Positions 44,418-53,085 of a stretch of DNA of 64,000 nt are shown here, in pieces (position 1 is the first letter of the stretch; each line of letters opens with the position of its first letter). This stretch comes from CBDBKL01 sp965116215. Its GTDB lineage: Bacteria; Bdellovibrionota; Bdellovibrionia; Bdellovibrionales; JAKFYE01. The translations under genes and the position numbers were made by a program. The notes under the pieces were generated by a model. It worked only from the letters and a program-made list of their open reading frames with translations. It was not told the origin of the DNA and made no database searches. Where the stretch lies: positions 1,116,001 through 1,180,000 of the forward strand of contig OZ220494.1 of the NCBI GenBank assembly GCA_965116215.1. Reading direction: 5' to 3'.

Positions 44418-44792
44418 ATGAAGCTGTTCTTAGCATTTGTCTTTTCCCCCATAGTTGCCCTTGCCCATGGAGACCTAGAAAGAATTACCTGTACTCCCTC
44501 TCAGGATGGATTAAAGATCTCTTTAAAAAAAGGAAAGGCAAAAGACATTTACAATTTGGAGTATCAAAAGTCTTTAAAAGGCAAATCGAAAACCCAAAAT
44601 GTCACATTAGCGTTCCAAGATGAAATTGAAAACAAAAAGGGTAAAACCCCTACAATTTACGATAACATTACTTTTAAAGAAAAAGATGCACCAAAAATAA
44701 AGTTTCGAGTCCTTGAGGATCACTCTAAAGAAGAGCGTCCAGCTCAGGCTTTTTTTGCGGATGCCACACTGAATTGCACGGCACATTTCTAA
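44418..44792 (+). CDS. Small exported protein
   Basis: 124 residues from ATG 44418, with AAAAAGGAG seven bases upstream; a longer frame from 44304 has no site. The signal peptide MKLFLAFVFSPIVALA is followed by HGDLERITC and a basic, beta-rich body. Two Cys (near residues 25 and 120) could form a disulfide. Family unknown. Confidence 0.7.
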   Translation: MKLFLAFVFSPIVALAHGDLERITCTPSQDGLKISLKKGKAKDIYNLEYQKSLKGKSKTQNVTLAFQDEIENKKGKTPTIYDNITFKEKDAPKIKFRVLEDHSKEERPAQAFFADATLNCTAHF

Positions 44793-44994
44793 GAGAACTC
44801 CAAACCCTCTAGTGGGACTATCATCAACAAAGGATAGGTGATCCAAAAGGTTTTTTCTGTGTAGAAGCTGTCCACTTGAGTAACAAAAGTTGTCACTCCC
44901 TGCCCATTTAAGAGGGAATGTCTCGCTAACACCCCCTTCATTTTGAGTTGAGTTGGCCTAAATACTGTATATTGAAATAGAGTAGGAGGCTGTT

Positions 44995-45531
44995 ATGAAG
45001 AATTTAACACCTATTTTAATACTCTTTATTGGACTATTAACTATTTCTTGTAGCAATAACGGGAATCGTATTCCCCCTTACCCCCCGTGTTTACCGGGGC
45101 AATATTGTCCACCCACGAATCCAGCAGGATCACTCGTTGGCCAATTACAAGTCACTGACAGGGCTGTGTTCGGAGATTATCTCAAGCGTTATGGTGCCTG
45201 TGGAGTTTTACGAAGCTGCAAAAGGGTTTCTGAATTGTCTCGTGTCACCGTCCATCACGGTGCTCGCTCGACAGTAAAAGTCACTATTGAGGGATTTGGC
45301 GATAGTTGGAATGGGAACATACTGCACTCAGCTAACACTTCATTTACAGCACGTACTGAACTCATAGAAAATGGAGCAGGCTTTGGTTGGATTAGCCACG
45401 GTGATTTTGGCTACCCTTACCCACCGACACGCATTATTGCTAGAAAAAATAAACCAACGGACACTTCTATTAATGTCGCTGTGGATTTTGAAGGTCGCCC
45501 TATGTTGAGTGGTACACTCAGAACATTATGA
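44995..45531 (+). CDS. Small lipoprotein with Pro/Cys-rich N-terminus
   Basis: 178 residues. MKNLTPILILFIGLLTISC is a lipoprotein signal. A Pro-rich stretch with Cys (PPYPPCLPGQYCPPTNP) follows, then a domain from about 45 with RYGACGVLRSCKR, LSRVTVHHG and a beta-rich end. Four or more Cys in the mature part suggest disulfides. The start follows AGGAGG. No family recognised; probably attached to the outer membrane. Confidence 0.7.
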   Translation: MKNLTPILILFIGLLTISCSNNGNRIPPYPPCLPGQYCPPTNPAGSLVGQLQVTDRAVFGDYLKRYGACGVLRSCKRVSELSRVTVHHGARSTVKVTIEGFGDSWNGNILHSANTSFTARTELIENGAGFGWISHGDFGYPYPPTRIIARKNKPTDTSINVAVDFEGRPMLSGTLRTL

Positions 45532-45546
45532 CCTATGATTCATTCC

Positions 45547-45741
45547 GGTTCATGACACTTATAAGTTAAGCTTTATAGGATTGAACTGACTGTAAACAAT
45601 TATGAAAAACAGGTATTTTATCTGTTCAAGGATTCCAAAGTTTTAATGAAATGAGGTTTTATCCTGAAATTGGCTTGCTTTGTAAGACTGACAAGGGGAG
45701 GAAAAATACAAACAACAGTGTTGATTAAAGTGTCATGAACC
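45547..45741. repeat. 195-bp element with perfect 14-bp inverted ends
   Basis: GGTTCATGACACTT at 45547-45560 and AAGTGTCATGAACC at 45728-45741 are exact reverse complements. There is no gene in between and no obvious target-site duplication outside. The element fills most of the spacer between the lipoprotein and HU genes. It looks like a non-autonomous mobile element, unrelated in its ends to the palindromic family at 25709 and 53221. Confidence 0.65.
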
Positions 45742-45847
45742 CATCTAAAAACAACTTCTTATAACTGGGGGCATCTGAAAACAATTCAATTGACCCCCTT
45801 GATAGATTCGATTTACTTTGCGTTTTATCAAACATATAGGAGAAGCA

Positions 45848-46123
45848 ATGAACAAAGCAGATCTTATTGAAGCGATCGCACAGACTACAAATACACCCAA
45901 AACACATGTTGAGCGCATTCTTGACACAACCCTTAATATTATTCGCCAAAGTGTAAAGAGAGGCGACGAAGTGAAACTTGTTGGATTTGGTACGTTTACT
46001 AAATCTAAGCGTAAGGCCAGAGTGGGACACAATCCACAAACAGGTGAGTCCATCCATATTCCCTCGACCTGGTATCCTAAATTTCGTCCTGGATCAGATT
46101 TTAAAACCCTTTTAAAATCTTAA
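45848..46123 (+). CDS. hup: HU/IHF-type DNA-binding protein
   Basis: 91 residues from ATG 45848, after AGGAGAAGC; the frame extends ten codons upstream without a site. MNKADLIEAIAQTT, the VKLVGFGTFTKSKRKARVGHNPQTGE body and FRPGSDFKTLL match the HU fold; the arm sequence ARVGHNPQTGE is the DNA-inserting loop with its Pro. It bends and compacts DNA. The paralogue type (HU or IHF) cannot be separated by eye. A 195-bp inverted-end element lies immediately upstream. Confidence 0.92.
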   Translation: MNKADLIEAIAQTTNTPKTHVERILDTTLNIIRQSVKRGDEVKLVGFGTFTKSKRKARVGHNPQTGESIHIPSTWYPKFRPGSDFKTLLKS

Positions 46124-46273
46124 TATTTCTCCAGCAATGATTTTTTCTCTTATACAGTATTGACGACTTAAAACTCACTTATAAAGCGACCTCAAAGGTA
46201 AAAAGGACTCTTTTTTCGTGCCAAATCTGAACTCTTGCATTTAAAATGAGGACATTAAAGGGAGGGCAAGCTG

Positions 46274-47701
46274 ATGAGATTTCTAACTGACTTTTTATTG
46301 ATGTTGGGAGGAAGTGAGGGCTGTCTTGAAAAAGAAGATAATGTTGCACAGCTAATGTGTGCTGCTGCAACGACAGTCTGGAATATCCCCTTAATTGTTG
46401 TTTTGTGTGGCACCGGAATTTTACTCACGATTTTACTGAAGGGAATACAGTTTAAGGCCTTCCGTCATGCCATAGATGTCGTTCGAGGAAAATTTGATGA
46501 CCCAAACGACCCAGGTGAAATCTCACATTTTCAAGCACTGACAACAGCACTTTCTGCAACAGTTGGATTAGGAAATATTGGTGGCGTTGCCATTGCCATA
46601 AAAATTGGAGGACCTGGAGCTACGTTTTGGATGATTATTGTTGGTTTACTTGGAATGATTACAAAATATGCCGAATGTACCCTCGCTGTAAAATATAGAA
46701 ACATTGATTCCTCGGGGCAGGTCCACGGTGGCCCTATGTATTATATTGAAAAAGGATTAGGCTCTAAAGCTAAACCCTTGGCTCTTATATTTGCATTTTT
46801 CGCACTTGTAGCCAGTTTTGGTGCAGGAAATATGTTTCAATCAAATCAAGTTGCAGAGATCTTGCAAAAAAACTTTTCCATTCCAGAGTTTATAACGGGA
46901 TTAACCCTAGCTCTACTTACAGCTATCGTCATTATTGGTGGAATAAAAAGAATTGCAAATGTGACATCTAAATTAGTGCCATTTATGGGAGCTATTTATA
47001 TTATTGGAGCCATCATAGTGATCTTAGCCAACATAGGACATGTTCCCTCTCTTATTGCCATGATCTTCTCCGATGCCTTTACGGGAACGGCAGCTGCTGG
47101 AGGATTTGCAGGGGCTACATTTAGACAAGTCTTTATACAAGGTGTAAGACGAGCCTGTTTTTCTAATGAAGCAGGGTTGGGATCTGCACCTATTGCACAC
47201 TCTGCAGCCACAACCAAAGAGCCTGTTAGGGAAGGTGTTGTGGCCCTACTTGAGCCCTTTATTGATACAGTTGTTATTTGTACAATGACAGCTATTGTAA
47301 TTCTCATTTCAGGTGCGTGGACATCAGATCTCACTGGTGTCTCCTTAACAGCTGCTGCTTTTAATTCTGGAATACCAGGATTCGGACAATATTTTGTCCC
47401 TTTGGCTATTACACTCTTTGCCTATAGTACACTTCTGAGTTGGTCTTATTATGGCGAACAAGCTACAAATTACCTCTTTGGTGAGAAAGCCACATTAATC
47501 TATAAAACTCTTTTCTGCGGTTTTGTTTTTTTAGGAGCTATTAAAGGACTGGGAACAGTACTGGACTTCTCAGATGCGATGTTAGGGCTTATGGTTGTTC
47601 CAAATCTTATAGCTGTTTGGCTTCTTTTTCCAAAGCTATATAAAGAAACTCAAAGCTATTTTAAAAAACTTGAAAGGGGAGAATTTGTTAAACATAAATA
47701 A
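46274..47701 (+). CDS. Sodium:alanine/glycine symporter (AgcS family)
   Basis: 475 residues with about ten or eleven hydrophobic segments. Family stretches include SATVGLGNIGGVAIAIKIGGPG (near 90-112), GGPMYYIEKGLG, and FSNEAGLGSAPIAHSAA (near 300), the sodium-binding signature. It imports alanine or glycine with sodium. GGGAGG before the ATG gives strong translation. A short cytoplasmic tail follows the last helix. Confidence 0.93.
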   Translation: MRFLTDFLLMLGGSEGCLEKEDNVAQLMCAAATTVWNIPLIVVLCGTGILLTILLKGIQFKAFRHAIDVVRGKFDDPNDPGEISHFQALTTALSATVGLGNIGGVAIAIKIGGPGATFWMIIVGLLGMITKYAECTLAVKYRNIDSSGQVHGGPMYYIEKGLGSKAKPLALIFAFFALVASFGAGNMFQSNQVAEILQKNFSIPEFITGLTLALLTAIVIIGGIKRIANVTSKLVPFMGAIYIIGAIIVILANIGHVPSLIAMIFSDAFTGTAAAGGFAGATFRQVFIQGVRRACFSNEAGLGSAPIAHSAATTKEPVREGVVALLEPFIDTVVICTMTAIVILISGAWTSDLTGVSLTAAAFNSGIPGFGQYFVPLAITLFAYSTLLSWSYYGEQATNYLFGEKATLIYKTLFCGFVFLGAIKGLGTVLDFSDAMLGLMVVPNLIAVWLLFPKLYKETQSYFKKLERGEFVKHK

Positions 47702-47793
47702 AAGATATCTAGCGTATTTTCATAAAGGCTCCCTTGTTTCAAAGAGTAAAAATAAAGTGATTTAAAAAACACACTTTATTTAGGGGGGGGAGA

Positions 47794-48798
47794 ATGTTTT
47801 TATATCCATATCGCATCCTAATATGCGCTCTTATATTTTCTAAAGTAGCTCTGGGAATTGTATTTATCCCTCGAGTCAGCTTTGGCCAGCCGTCTCATAG
47901 ATACGAAGACGTCTGGATGAAAAAGAGCCGCTACAAATACTATGCCCCTGAATACAACATAGAAAATAAATCAACAGCAGATAGGGCTCACCAAAGCCGC
48001 TCTTCTCTGGTGACACTACCTATGGTACAGCGTAACTTAGATCTCATCCCGAATAGTCAGATGGAGTTTTGTAGCCTTGTAACGACACCTCATTATTTTT
48101 TTAGACGTCTGAGAGAGCCGAAAGAACGCATAAATTTTAAAAATGGAGGAAGTTATTTTAGTTTTCTAAGAAATTTATTTCGTATAGGGATAGATCCAGG
48201 CTTTCACAACTATGCCGGAGTCTGTTGGTGGCACTCAAGACTACAAAGAGCTGCTGCTTATTTAACTGTCTATGCACCTTATGAAAAGAAGCCAACACCG
48301 TCTAGAATCAAAAAAATACTGAATACTTTAATAGATAGCAAACGTGTTGTTGAGATACCAGGTTATAGTAGTTTTTCTGAGTTTACAAAGGAAAATAAAA
48401 GCCTTATTCAGGATTTTCTAAATAGATGGCAACTTCAAGATACATTCTTAAATTTAGCCTGGGTTAGGGGCTTAAGAGGAAAATCAGAAGTGCCCGCCGA
48501 TCAGTTAAAAGAAATAATGGATGAACTTTACTATCATGTAGAAATTCTCAGACAAGTGACCTATGTCAAACTACAAGAAGAGGGTCTGGTGGCACATGCC
48601 CTACTTATCTTGAAATTAGAGCCCACAGAAAATGGCTACTACATTGAATACATAGATAGTAACTATCCAAAATCCACTCAACGTGCGGTTTATAGGTATC
48701 ATTATACTCAATTTCAAAATAGTGTACCTTATATTGAATATATTCAAGATTATCACAAAATAGAGTCGGCCATTAACAAATACTGTGGCTTTCAGTAG
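47794..48798 (+). CDS. Exported protein, possible papain-like cysteine peptidase
   Basis: 334 residues. A signal peptide (residues about 1-31) precedes a mature part. GVCWWHSRLQRAAAYL near 143-159 places a Cys at a helix start, as in papain-fold peptidases. VAHALLILKLEPTENGYYIEYIDSNYP near 267-294 supplies a His before a strand and an Asp/Asn on the next, the expected Cys-His-Asn/Asp order. This is a fold guess from spacing and context, not a named family. The ribosome site is a run of eight G followed by AGA. It stands alone between a symporter and the Mla genes. Confidence 0.55.
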   Translation: MFLYPYRILICALIFSKVALGIVFIPRVSFGQPSHRYEDVWMKKSRYKYYAPEYNIENKSTADRAHQSRSSLVTLPMVQRNLDLIPNSQMEFCSLVTTPHYFFRRLREPKERINFKNGGSYFSFLRNLFRIGIDPGFHNYAGVCWWHSRLQRAAAYLTVYAPYEKKPTPSRIKKILNTLIDSKRVVEIPGYSSFSEFTKENKSLIQDFLNRWQLQDTFLNLAWVRGLRGKSEVPADQLKEIMDELYYHVEILRQVTYVKLQEEGLVAHALLILKLEPTENGYYIEYIDSNYPKSTQRAVYRYHYTQFQNSVPYIEYIQDYHKIESAINKYCGFQ

Positions 48799-49359
48799 AA
48801 CTCATCTTCTACTTGCACATATGAAAAACAGACTTCGTTAAAGGTTCACTTAAAAATAAGAGGCACTGGAATTTTATCACAGATCAAAAGGGGCTCAGTG
48901 AAAAGCACATCCAAAAACTTTTGCTTCTGAAGCTATTTCACATTATCTCTCACAGAGGTTATAATGAATTTTATGCCCTGTTTTTCTTTTTAAAAATTCT
49001 ATAAAGTGGAATAGCACCTATTGTGGAACTCGACTGAAGGACAGAGGTATTTTGATTCTGTTTTATAAATTTAAAACTGACAATATATTTTAATATCTTA
49101 GACATACTTTCCTCTTTTCATAATTTATTTATCTGAATATTCGATGAATTTAAAAGCACATTTAATGCCATAAAATAATTGACTCCAAAAGGAAATAGAG
49201 AGTTTTTAGAAAAAACTCATCCTCTAAAAATTGACATATTGGCAAATTTTTGACTCTATATTTAGTCTGGATAAAATAATACAAACTCGACTGGACGTCC
49301 GCCCATAGCCCTCTGAATAACTTTCAGGTTTTTCTATTTTCAGACCGAAAAAAGAACTG
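48799..49359. other. Intergenic region without recognised gene
   Basis: 561 AT-rich bases. I see no open frame with a ribosome site and no strong repeat. A short inverted pair, GAGTTTTT/AAAAACTC, lies at about 49203-49220. The right end probably contains the promoter of the Mla-type operon. Confidence 0.6.
49252..49279 (+). promoter_or_regulatory. Candidate sigma-70 promoter for the Mla-type operon
   Basis: TTGACT at 49252-49257 and TAAAAT at 49274-49279 are separated by 16 bases, close to the consensus. A second TTGACA lies at 49233. The distance to the first gene's start (49360) is about 80 bp. The call rests on the consensus match only. Confidence 0.35.
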
Positions 49360-49869
49360 ATGATTATGAAAAATTTTAAGTCACATCCATTCGTTGTGCT
49401 CATTCTATTATTCATATTTTTTATGGGATGTGTTTCTGTAAAACTTTCTCCAGAAAAAATTCTTAAATCTACGCACATTAAGTACACTCCCCCCGCCAAA
49501 CCCTTTGCGATATTTAATACACAATCAGCAGACAGGGCATGGAAAAATAAAAGAACAGGTAGTTCTATTTCCTACCTTTCGACTTGTAATGAACCTGGAG
49601 AGCCAGATTTAAACACAATTAAAAATAATACACTAAGCGGCATTAATAATTTAGAAATACTTAACGAGAAACATATAACTTTTAACAAAAGAGCCGCTCT
49701 TCATGTGAAATCTATTGGCTTTTTAGATGGAATAAAAATTTTCCTCGATCTTCTCGTTTTTAAAAAAAACAGATGCAACTACACAGTAACATTTATATCC
49801 CTTGAGAAATTTTATCAAGAAGACATTAAATATTTTAATGTCTTTGTTAAAAAATTTGAGGCCTTATGA
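49360..49869 (+). CDS. Lipoprotein encoded with Mla-type transporter
   Basis: 169 residues. The signal ends in FMGC (Cys near residue 24), a lipobox-like end. The mature part is basic with a conserved-looking central region (KRTGSSISYLSTCNEPGEPD; RAALHVKSIGF) and a CNY near residue 142. Its stop overlaps the mlaE start by four bases, so it is part of the operon. It may act as the outer-membrane or periplasmic partner of the transporter in place of MlaA or PqiC-like proteins; this is inferred from position. Confidence 0.65.
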   Translation: MIMKNFKSHPFVVLILLFIFFMGCVSVKLSPEKILKSTHIKYTPPAKPFAIFNTQSADRAWKNKRTGSSISYLSTCNEPGEPDLNTIKNNTLSGINNLEILNEKHITFNKRAALHVKSIGFLDGIKIFLDLLVFKKNRCNYTVTFISLEKFYQEDIKYFNVFVKKFEAL

Positions 49870-50660
49870 TTCATGCCATTGCTTTTTCTATTGGATCTTC
49901 ATGTGTAGAATTTTTAAACTATCTTGGAGGGGTCAGTCTTCTTCTCCATTTATCTATAAAAGAATTTTTTAAAAAACCTCTCTACATAAGGCTCATTCTT
50001 AATCAAACATATCATATTGGTTTTCGATCTCTTTTGTTAGTCTCTGCCTCAGCTCTCAGCACTGGAATGGTTATGGCCCTTCAATTTGGACTGGGCCTAG
50101 AGAAATTTGGAGCTAAACTTTATGTTCCCAAAATAGTTGCCCTCTCTATCGCTAAAGAATTAGGTCCTGTATTTACAAGTCTTATGGTTGCGGGCCGTGT
50201 GGGAGCTGGTATTGCCTCTGAAATTGGATCAATGACGGTGACTCAACAAATTGATGCTATTCGAGCCCTTGGCACTTCCCCTATTAAAAAAATTATTATT
50301 CCAAGAATCATTGCAACGATTATTTCTCTTCCTATTTTAACTGTTATTGCAAATGCCATAGGAGTTTTTGGAGCGATGATAGTTAGTTATTATGAACTAG
50401 ATCTTGATATGGGGTTCTTTATGACTAAAGTCTTTAGCACTGTCACTTCAATGGATTATCTCACGGGACTTATAAAAACATTATTTTTCGCTATATTTAT
50501 ATCTATAACAGCTTGTTACTTTGGATTGAAAGTACGTGAGGGGACATCGGGAGTGGGAATAGCAACAACACAATCTGTTGTGACTTCATCCATTCTTATT
50601 GTAGCCAGTGATTTCTTCTTAAGTAAAATTTTATGGATCATAGAAGGCTGGGTACAATAA
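49866..50660 (+). CDS. mlaE: MlaE-type phospholipid ABC transporter permease
   Basis: 264 residues with about five hydrophobic segments. Typical stretches are VASALSTG-like LVSASALSTGMVMALQFG, GPVFTSLMVAGRVGAGIASEIGSM (the family signature, near 100) and DAIRALGTSPIKKIIIPRI (near 136). It forms the inner-membrane channel that moves phospholipid between membranes to keep outer-membrane asymmetry. Overlaps the upstream lipoprotein gene; mlaF follows 41 bp later. Confidence 0.93.
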   Translation: MIHAIAFSIGSSCVEFLNYLGGVSLLLHLSIKEFFKKPLYIRLILNQTYHIGFRSLLLVSASALSTGMVMALQFGLGLEKFGAKLYVPKIVALSIAKELGPVFTSLMVAGRVGAGIASEIGSMTVTQQIDAIRALGTSPIKKIIIPRIIATIISLPILTVIANAIGVFGAMIVSYYELDLDMGFFMTKVFSTVTSMDYLTGLIKTLFFAIFISITACYFGLKVREGTSGVGIATTQSVVTSSILIVASDFFLSKILWIIEGWVQ

Positions 50661-50701
50661 AAAGCTCTCTCTAGATAGAATCTGTTATTATGAGGAATCT
50701 A

Positions 50702-51436
50702 ATGAGAAATATTATACAGGTTAAAAACTTTGCAAAGTCATTTGGTTCAAAAGTGGTTCTTATTGATGTGAGCTTTGATGTTAAAAAAGGAGAATGCTTA
50801 GGTCTTATTGGAGGATCTGGAGTGGGGAAAAGTGTTATCCTTAGAAGTCTCGTTGGCCTGGAAAAATCTGATAGAGGAAAAATCATTATAAACAACGAAG
50901 AAATCACTCAATTTTCTGAAGAACAACTTATCGAAGTAAGAAAAAGTATTGCCTATGTTTTTCAAGGAGGGGCTTTATTTGATTCCATGAGTGTGTTTGA
51001 TAATCTTGCATATTCATTAAGAGAACATACTGATTTTACAGAAGATACTATAGAGAACAAAATTGATAACCAATTAAAAGAGTTTGGACTAGAGGGAAAT
51101 AAAGATGTTTTTCCTGCAGAATTATCAGGGGGAATGCAAAAGCGTGTTGGCTTAGCACGGTCAATTATCATGGCCCCTCAGATTATTTTATATGATGAAC
51201 CTACTGCTGGATTAGACCCTTACAATACTAAAAAAATACAAGAAATGATCCTGAGATTAAAATCAAAAGGGGCGACTTCCATTCTTGTCACACATGATAT
51301 GCCTAGTGCATTTGCTGTATGTGATAGAATTATACTTCTCTTAAAGGGTTACGTTGCTGAACAAAGGCTCCAAAAGCATATTAACTCTAATATTGATGGA
51401 CCAATCCACCGATTCATCAATGGGGAGGAATCATGA
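50702..51436 (+). CDS. mlaF: MlaF-type ABC transporter ATPase
   Basis: 244 residues from ATG 50702, preceded by GAGGAA; an ATG four codons upstream is possible. Walker A GGSGVGKS (near 37), ABC signature LSGGMQKRVGLARSI (near 140) and Walker B LYDEPTAGLDP (near 163) are intact. It powers the MlaE permease. Its stop overlaps mlaD by four bases. No MlaB-type STAS partner gene is present in the operon. Confidence 0.94.
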   Translation: MRNIIQVKNFAKSFGSKVVLIDVSFDVKKGECLGLIGGSGVGKSVILRSLVGLEKSDRGKIIINNEEITQFSEEQLIEVRKSIAYVFQGGALFDSMSVFDNLAYSLREHTDFTEDTIENKIDNQLKEFGLEGNKDVFPAELSGGMQKRVGLARSIIMAPQIILYDEPTAGLDPYNTKKIQEMILRLKSKGATSILVTHDMPSAFAVCDRIILLLKGYVAEQRLQKHINSNIDGPIHRFINGEES

Positions 51437-52239
51437 TTCCAAATGCATCAGATGAAATAAAAGTGGGCCTATTTGTTGGATTTGGTATCATTTTGTTTAT
51501 GGTCACAACAATGATGATTGGTGGGGGACGATCCCTGATAGGATCATCTATAAAATATAGAGTAAAGATGGAAAACGTAACAGGCCTGGTGCCCGGTAGT
51601 GTTGTACAAATACTTGGGATTCCTGCGGGTAATGTTCTTCAAGTGCAATTAATGAAAGATAATAAAAGTATTGAGGTCATTTTAAAAATTAATAAAAAAT
51701 ATAAAAACCGAATAACATCAGGTACAACAACAGGGGTTAAGACACAGGGAGCTTTAGGTGATAAGTTTCTCTATATTACACCAGGTCCTATAAACGCCCC
51801 CATTCTTCCAGAGGACAGTTGGCTAGAGACAACATCAAATGGCACTTTTCTGAGTATTCTATCAGAGGGTGATAAGTTTGAAAGGATCTTTCATGTTATC
51901 GATGAAATTTATAAACTTCTTTATAATCTCAACGCCAATGGTAAAAGCAAAGAGCTTATGCCCAACTTAGTCGAATCAACAGCCATACTTAAGGAATCCC
52001 TGAAAGAACTCAATAGTATATTAAAAGGTATAAGTGGCAATACGACCACTAAGCTCAATAAGACTCTTTTACATTTATCTAATGTATTAGAAAATATAGA
52101 TAAAGGGACAGGAACACTTGGGGCACTTATCAATGATTCAGAAATTCACGACAGAATAAAATCCTTTTTAGGAGGAGTGAGTAGGGGTAACAAATTAAAT
52201 TCACTTGTTCGAGATACTATTGAAATAAGCGAAAAATAA
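51433..52239 (+). CDS. mlaD: MlaD-type MCE-domain protein
   Basis: 268 residues: an N-terminal membrane helix (VGLFVGFGIILFMVTTMMIG), then the MCE domain (YRVKMENVTGLVPGSVVQILGIPAGNVLQV, about residues 36-65, and TGVKTQGALGDKFLYITPG near 96-114). A long helical C-terminal region follows with KTLLHLSNVLENIDKGTGTLGALI. MCE proteins form hexameric rings that carry lipids across the periplasm. The C-terminal extension is longer than in E. coli MlaD and resembles the deltaproteobacterial type. Confidence 0.92.
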   Translation: MIPNASDEIKVGLFVGFGIILFMVTTMMIGGGRSLIGSSIKYRVKMENVTGLVPGSVVQILGIPAGNVLQVQLMKDNKSIEVILKINKKYKNRITSGTTTGVKTQGALGDKFLYITPGPINAPILPEDSWLETTSNGTFLSILSEGDKFERIFHVIDEIYKLLYNLNANGKSKELMPNLVESTAILKESLKELNSILKGISGNTTTKLNKTLLHLSNVLENIDKGTGTLGALINDSEIHDRIKSFLGGVSRGNKLNSLVRDTIEISEK

Positions 52240-52264
52240 AGTTGAAGTTTTTGAATGTTCAATC

Positions 52265-52636
52265 ATGTCCCATATATCATTATTATTATTCTATTTTATC
52301 CTTCTTCAGTACTCCGGTTTAGATATGAGGGCTCGATCCCCTCAAAAAATAAAAGCTATAGGTCATGGCAGAGTCCTCCTTGCAGAACATATGATTGTAT
52401 CTGGGAAAATAATCCTTCTCAGTCACGGCAATAACATCCATTCGTCCTACAAACACCTTAGTCAAATTGATGTTCAAGCGGGAGATTTTATTCAAAAGGG
52501 AAGCATGTTAGGCAAAACAGGAGCTACAGGTCGGGTGGAGGCCCCTCATCTCCATTGGGAAGTCCTTTGGAAAGGAATTCCAGCGAACCCTCAGACATTT
52601 CTTCACGATTGGGAACAGATCTGTGATCCAGTGTAA
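52265..52636 (+). CDS. LytM/M23-like protein with altered zinc ligand
   Basis: 123 residues. The body matches the LytM core: IKAIGHGRVLLAE, GKIILLSHGNNIHSSYKHL, GDFIQKGSMLGKTGATGR and PHLHWEV (zinc HxH). The preceding HxGxD motif reads YSGLD: the first zinc-binding His is Tyr (codon TAC, one transition from CAC), while the Asp is kept. The protein is therefore probably inactive as a peptidase, perhaps acting as a binder or activator like degenerate LytM proteins. A short hydrophobic N-terminus (LLLFYFILL) may serve for export. It follows mlaD by 25 bp. Its 3' end overlaps the convergent DciA gene by 113 bp. Confidence 0.65.
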   Translation: MSHISLLLFYFILLQYSGLDMRARSPQKIKAIGHGRVLLAEHMIVSGKIILLSHGNNIHSSYKHLSQIDVQAGDFIQKGSMLGKTGATGRVEAPHLHWEVLWKGIPANPQTFLHDWEQICDPV

Positions 52637-52937
52637 ACTTTACGCTCTTTAACCATTTTCTGTTTAGATGTTGATTGATTTTATCTCTGATGGGCTTTGC
52701 TAAAAAAATCAACTCCTGGTGCCATGATGAATTTTTAACCCAAATATAAAGTGTCCCTCTATAAACACCTACGGGATCCGTATGCTGAGCTATTGTTTTT
52801 CCGACGACAAGGGGCCAATCGTTCCAAAGCTGCCATCTTGTGAATTGGTTAGCCAATTTGGAATTTTTGGTTAACAGCTTTTCTAAAACTTTATGAGCTG
52901 ATTCTAAGCGACCTTTTCTAGGTTTTGTGTATTGCAT
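52524..52937 (-). CDS. dciA: DciA/DUF721 family protein (helicase-loading related)
   Basis: 137 residues. The central domain reads WPLVVGKTIAQHTDPVGVYR, then GTLYIWVKNSSWHQELIFL and IRDKINQHL, matching DUF721/DciA. DciA helps load replicative helicase DnaB in bacteria without DnaC. The N-terminus is basic, as expected for DNA binding. Its last ~38 codons overlap the 3' end of the LytM-like gene on the other strand, which means the polar tail (EGSLEFLSKG...PPPDL) may be little conserved. Confidence 0.75.
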   Translation of the reverse strand: MQYTKPRKGRLESAHKVLEKLLTKNSKLANQFTRWQLWNDWPLVVGKTIAQHTDPVGVYRGTLYIWVKNSSWHQELIFLAKPIRDKINQHLNRKWLKSVKFTLDHRSVPNREEMSEGSLEFLSKGLPNGDEGPPPDL

Positions 52938-53085
52938 AAGTCTACCTTAATATCATAATTCCCTTTTATGTTCATAAGACTACGATGACATAGCTCTTCG
53001 CAGTCTACCTTAATACCACAATTCCCTTTTACGTTCATAGCACTTTAAGTCTTCAAGATGAAGTGAGAAGGCGGGAGAAAAGGAT

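Noticed and set aside
49202..49220. GAGTTTTT/AAAAACTC hairpin as another family member
   Set aside because: Only the A/T-rich end sequence is shared, with none of the interior; chance in an AT-rich spacer is likely.
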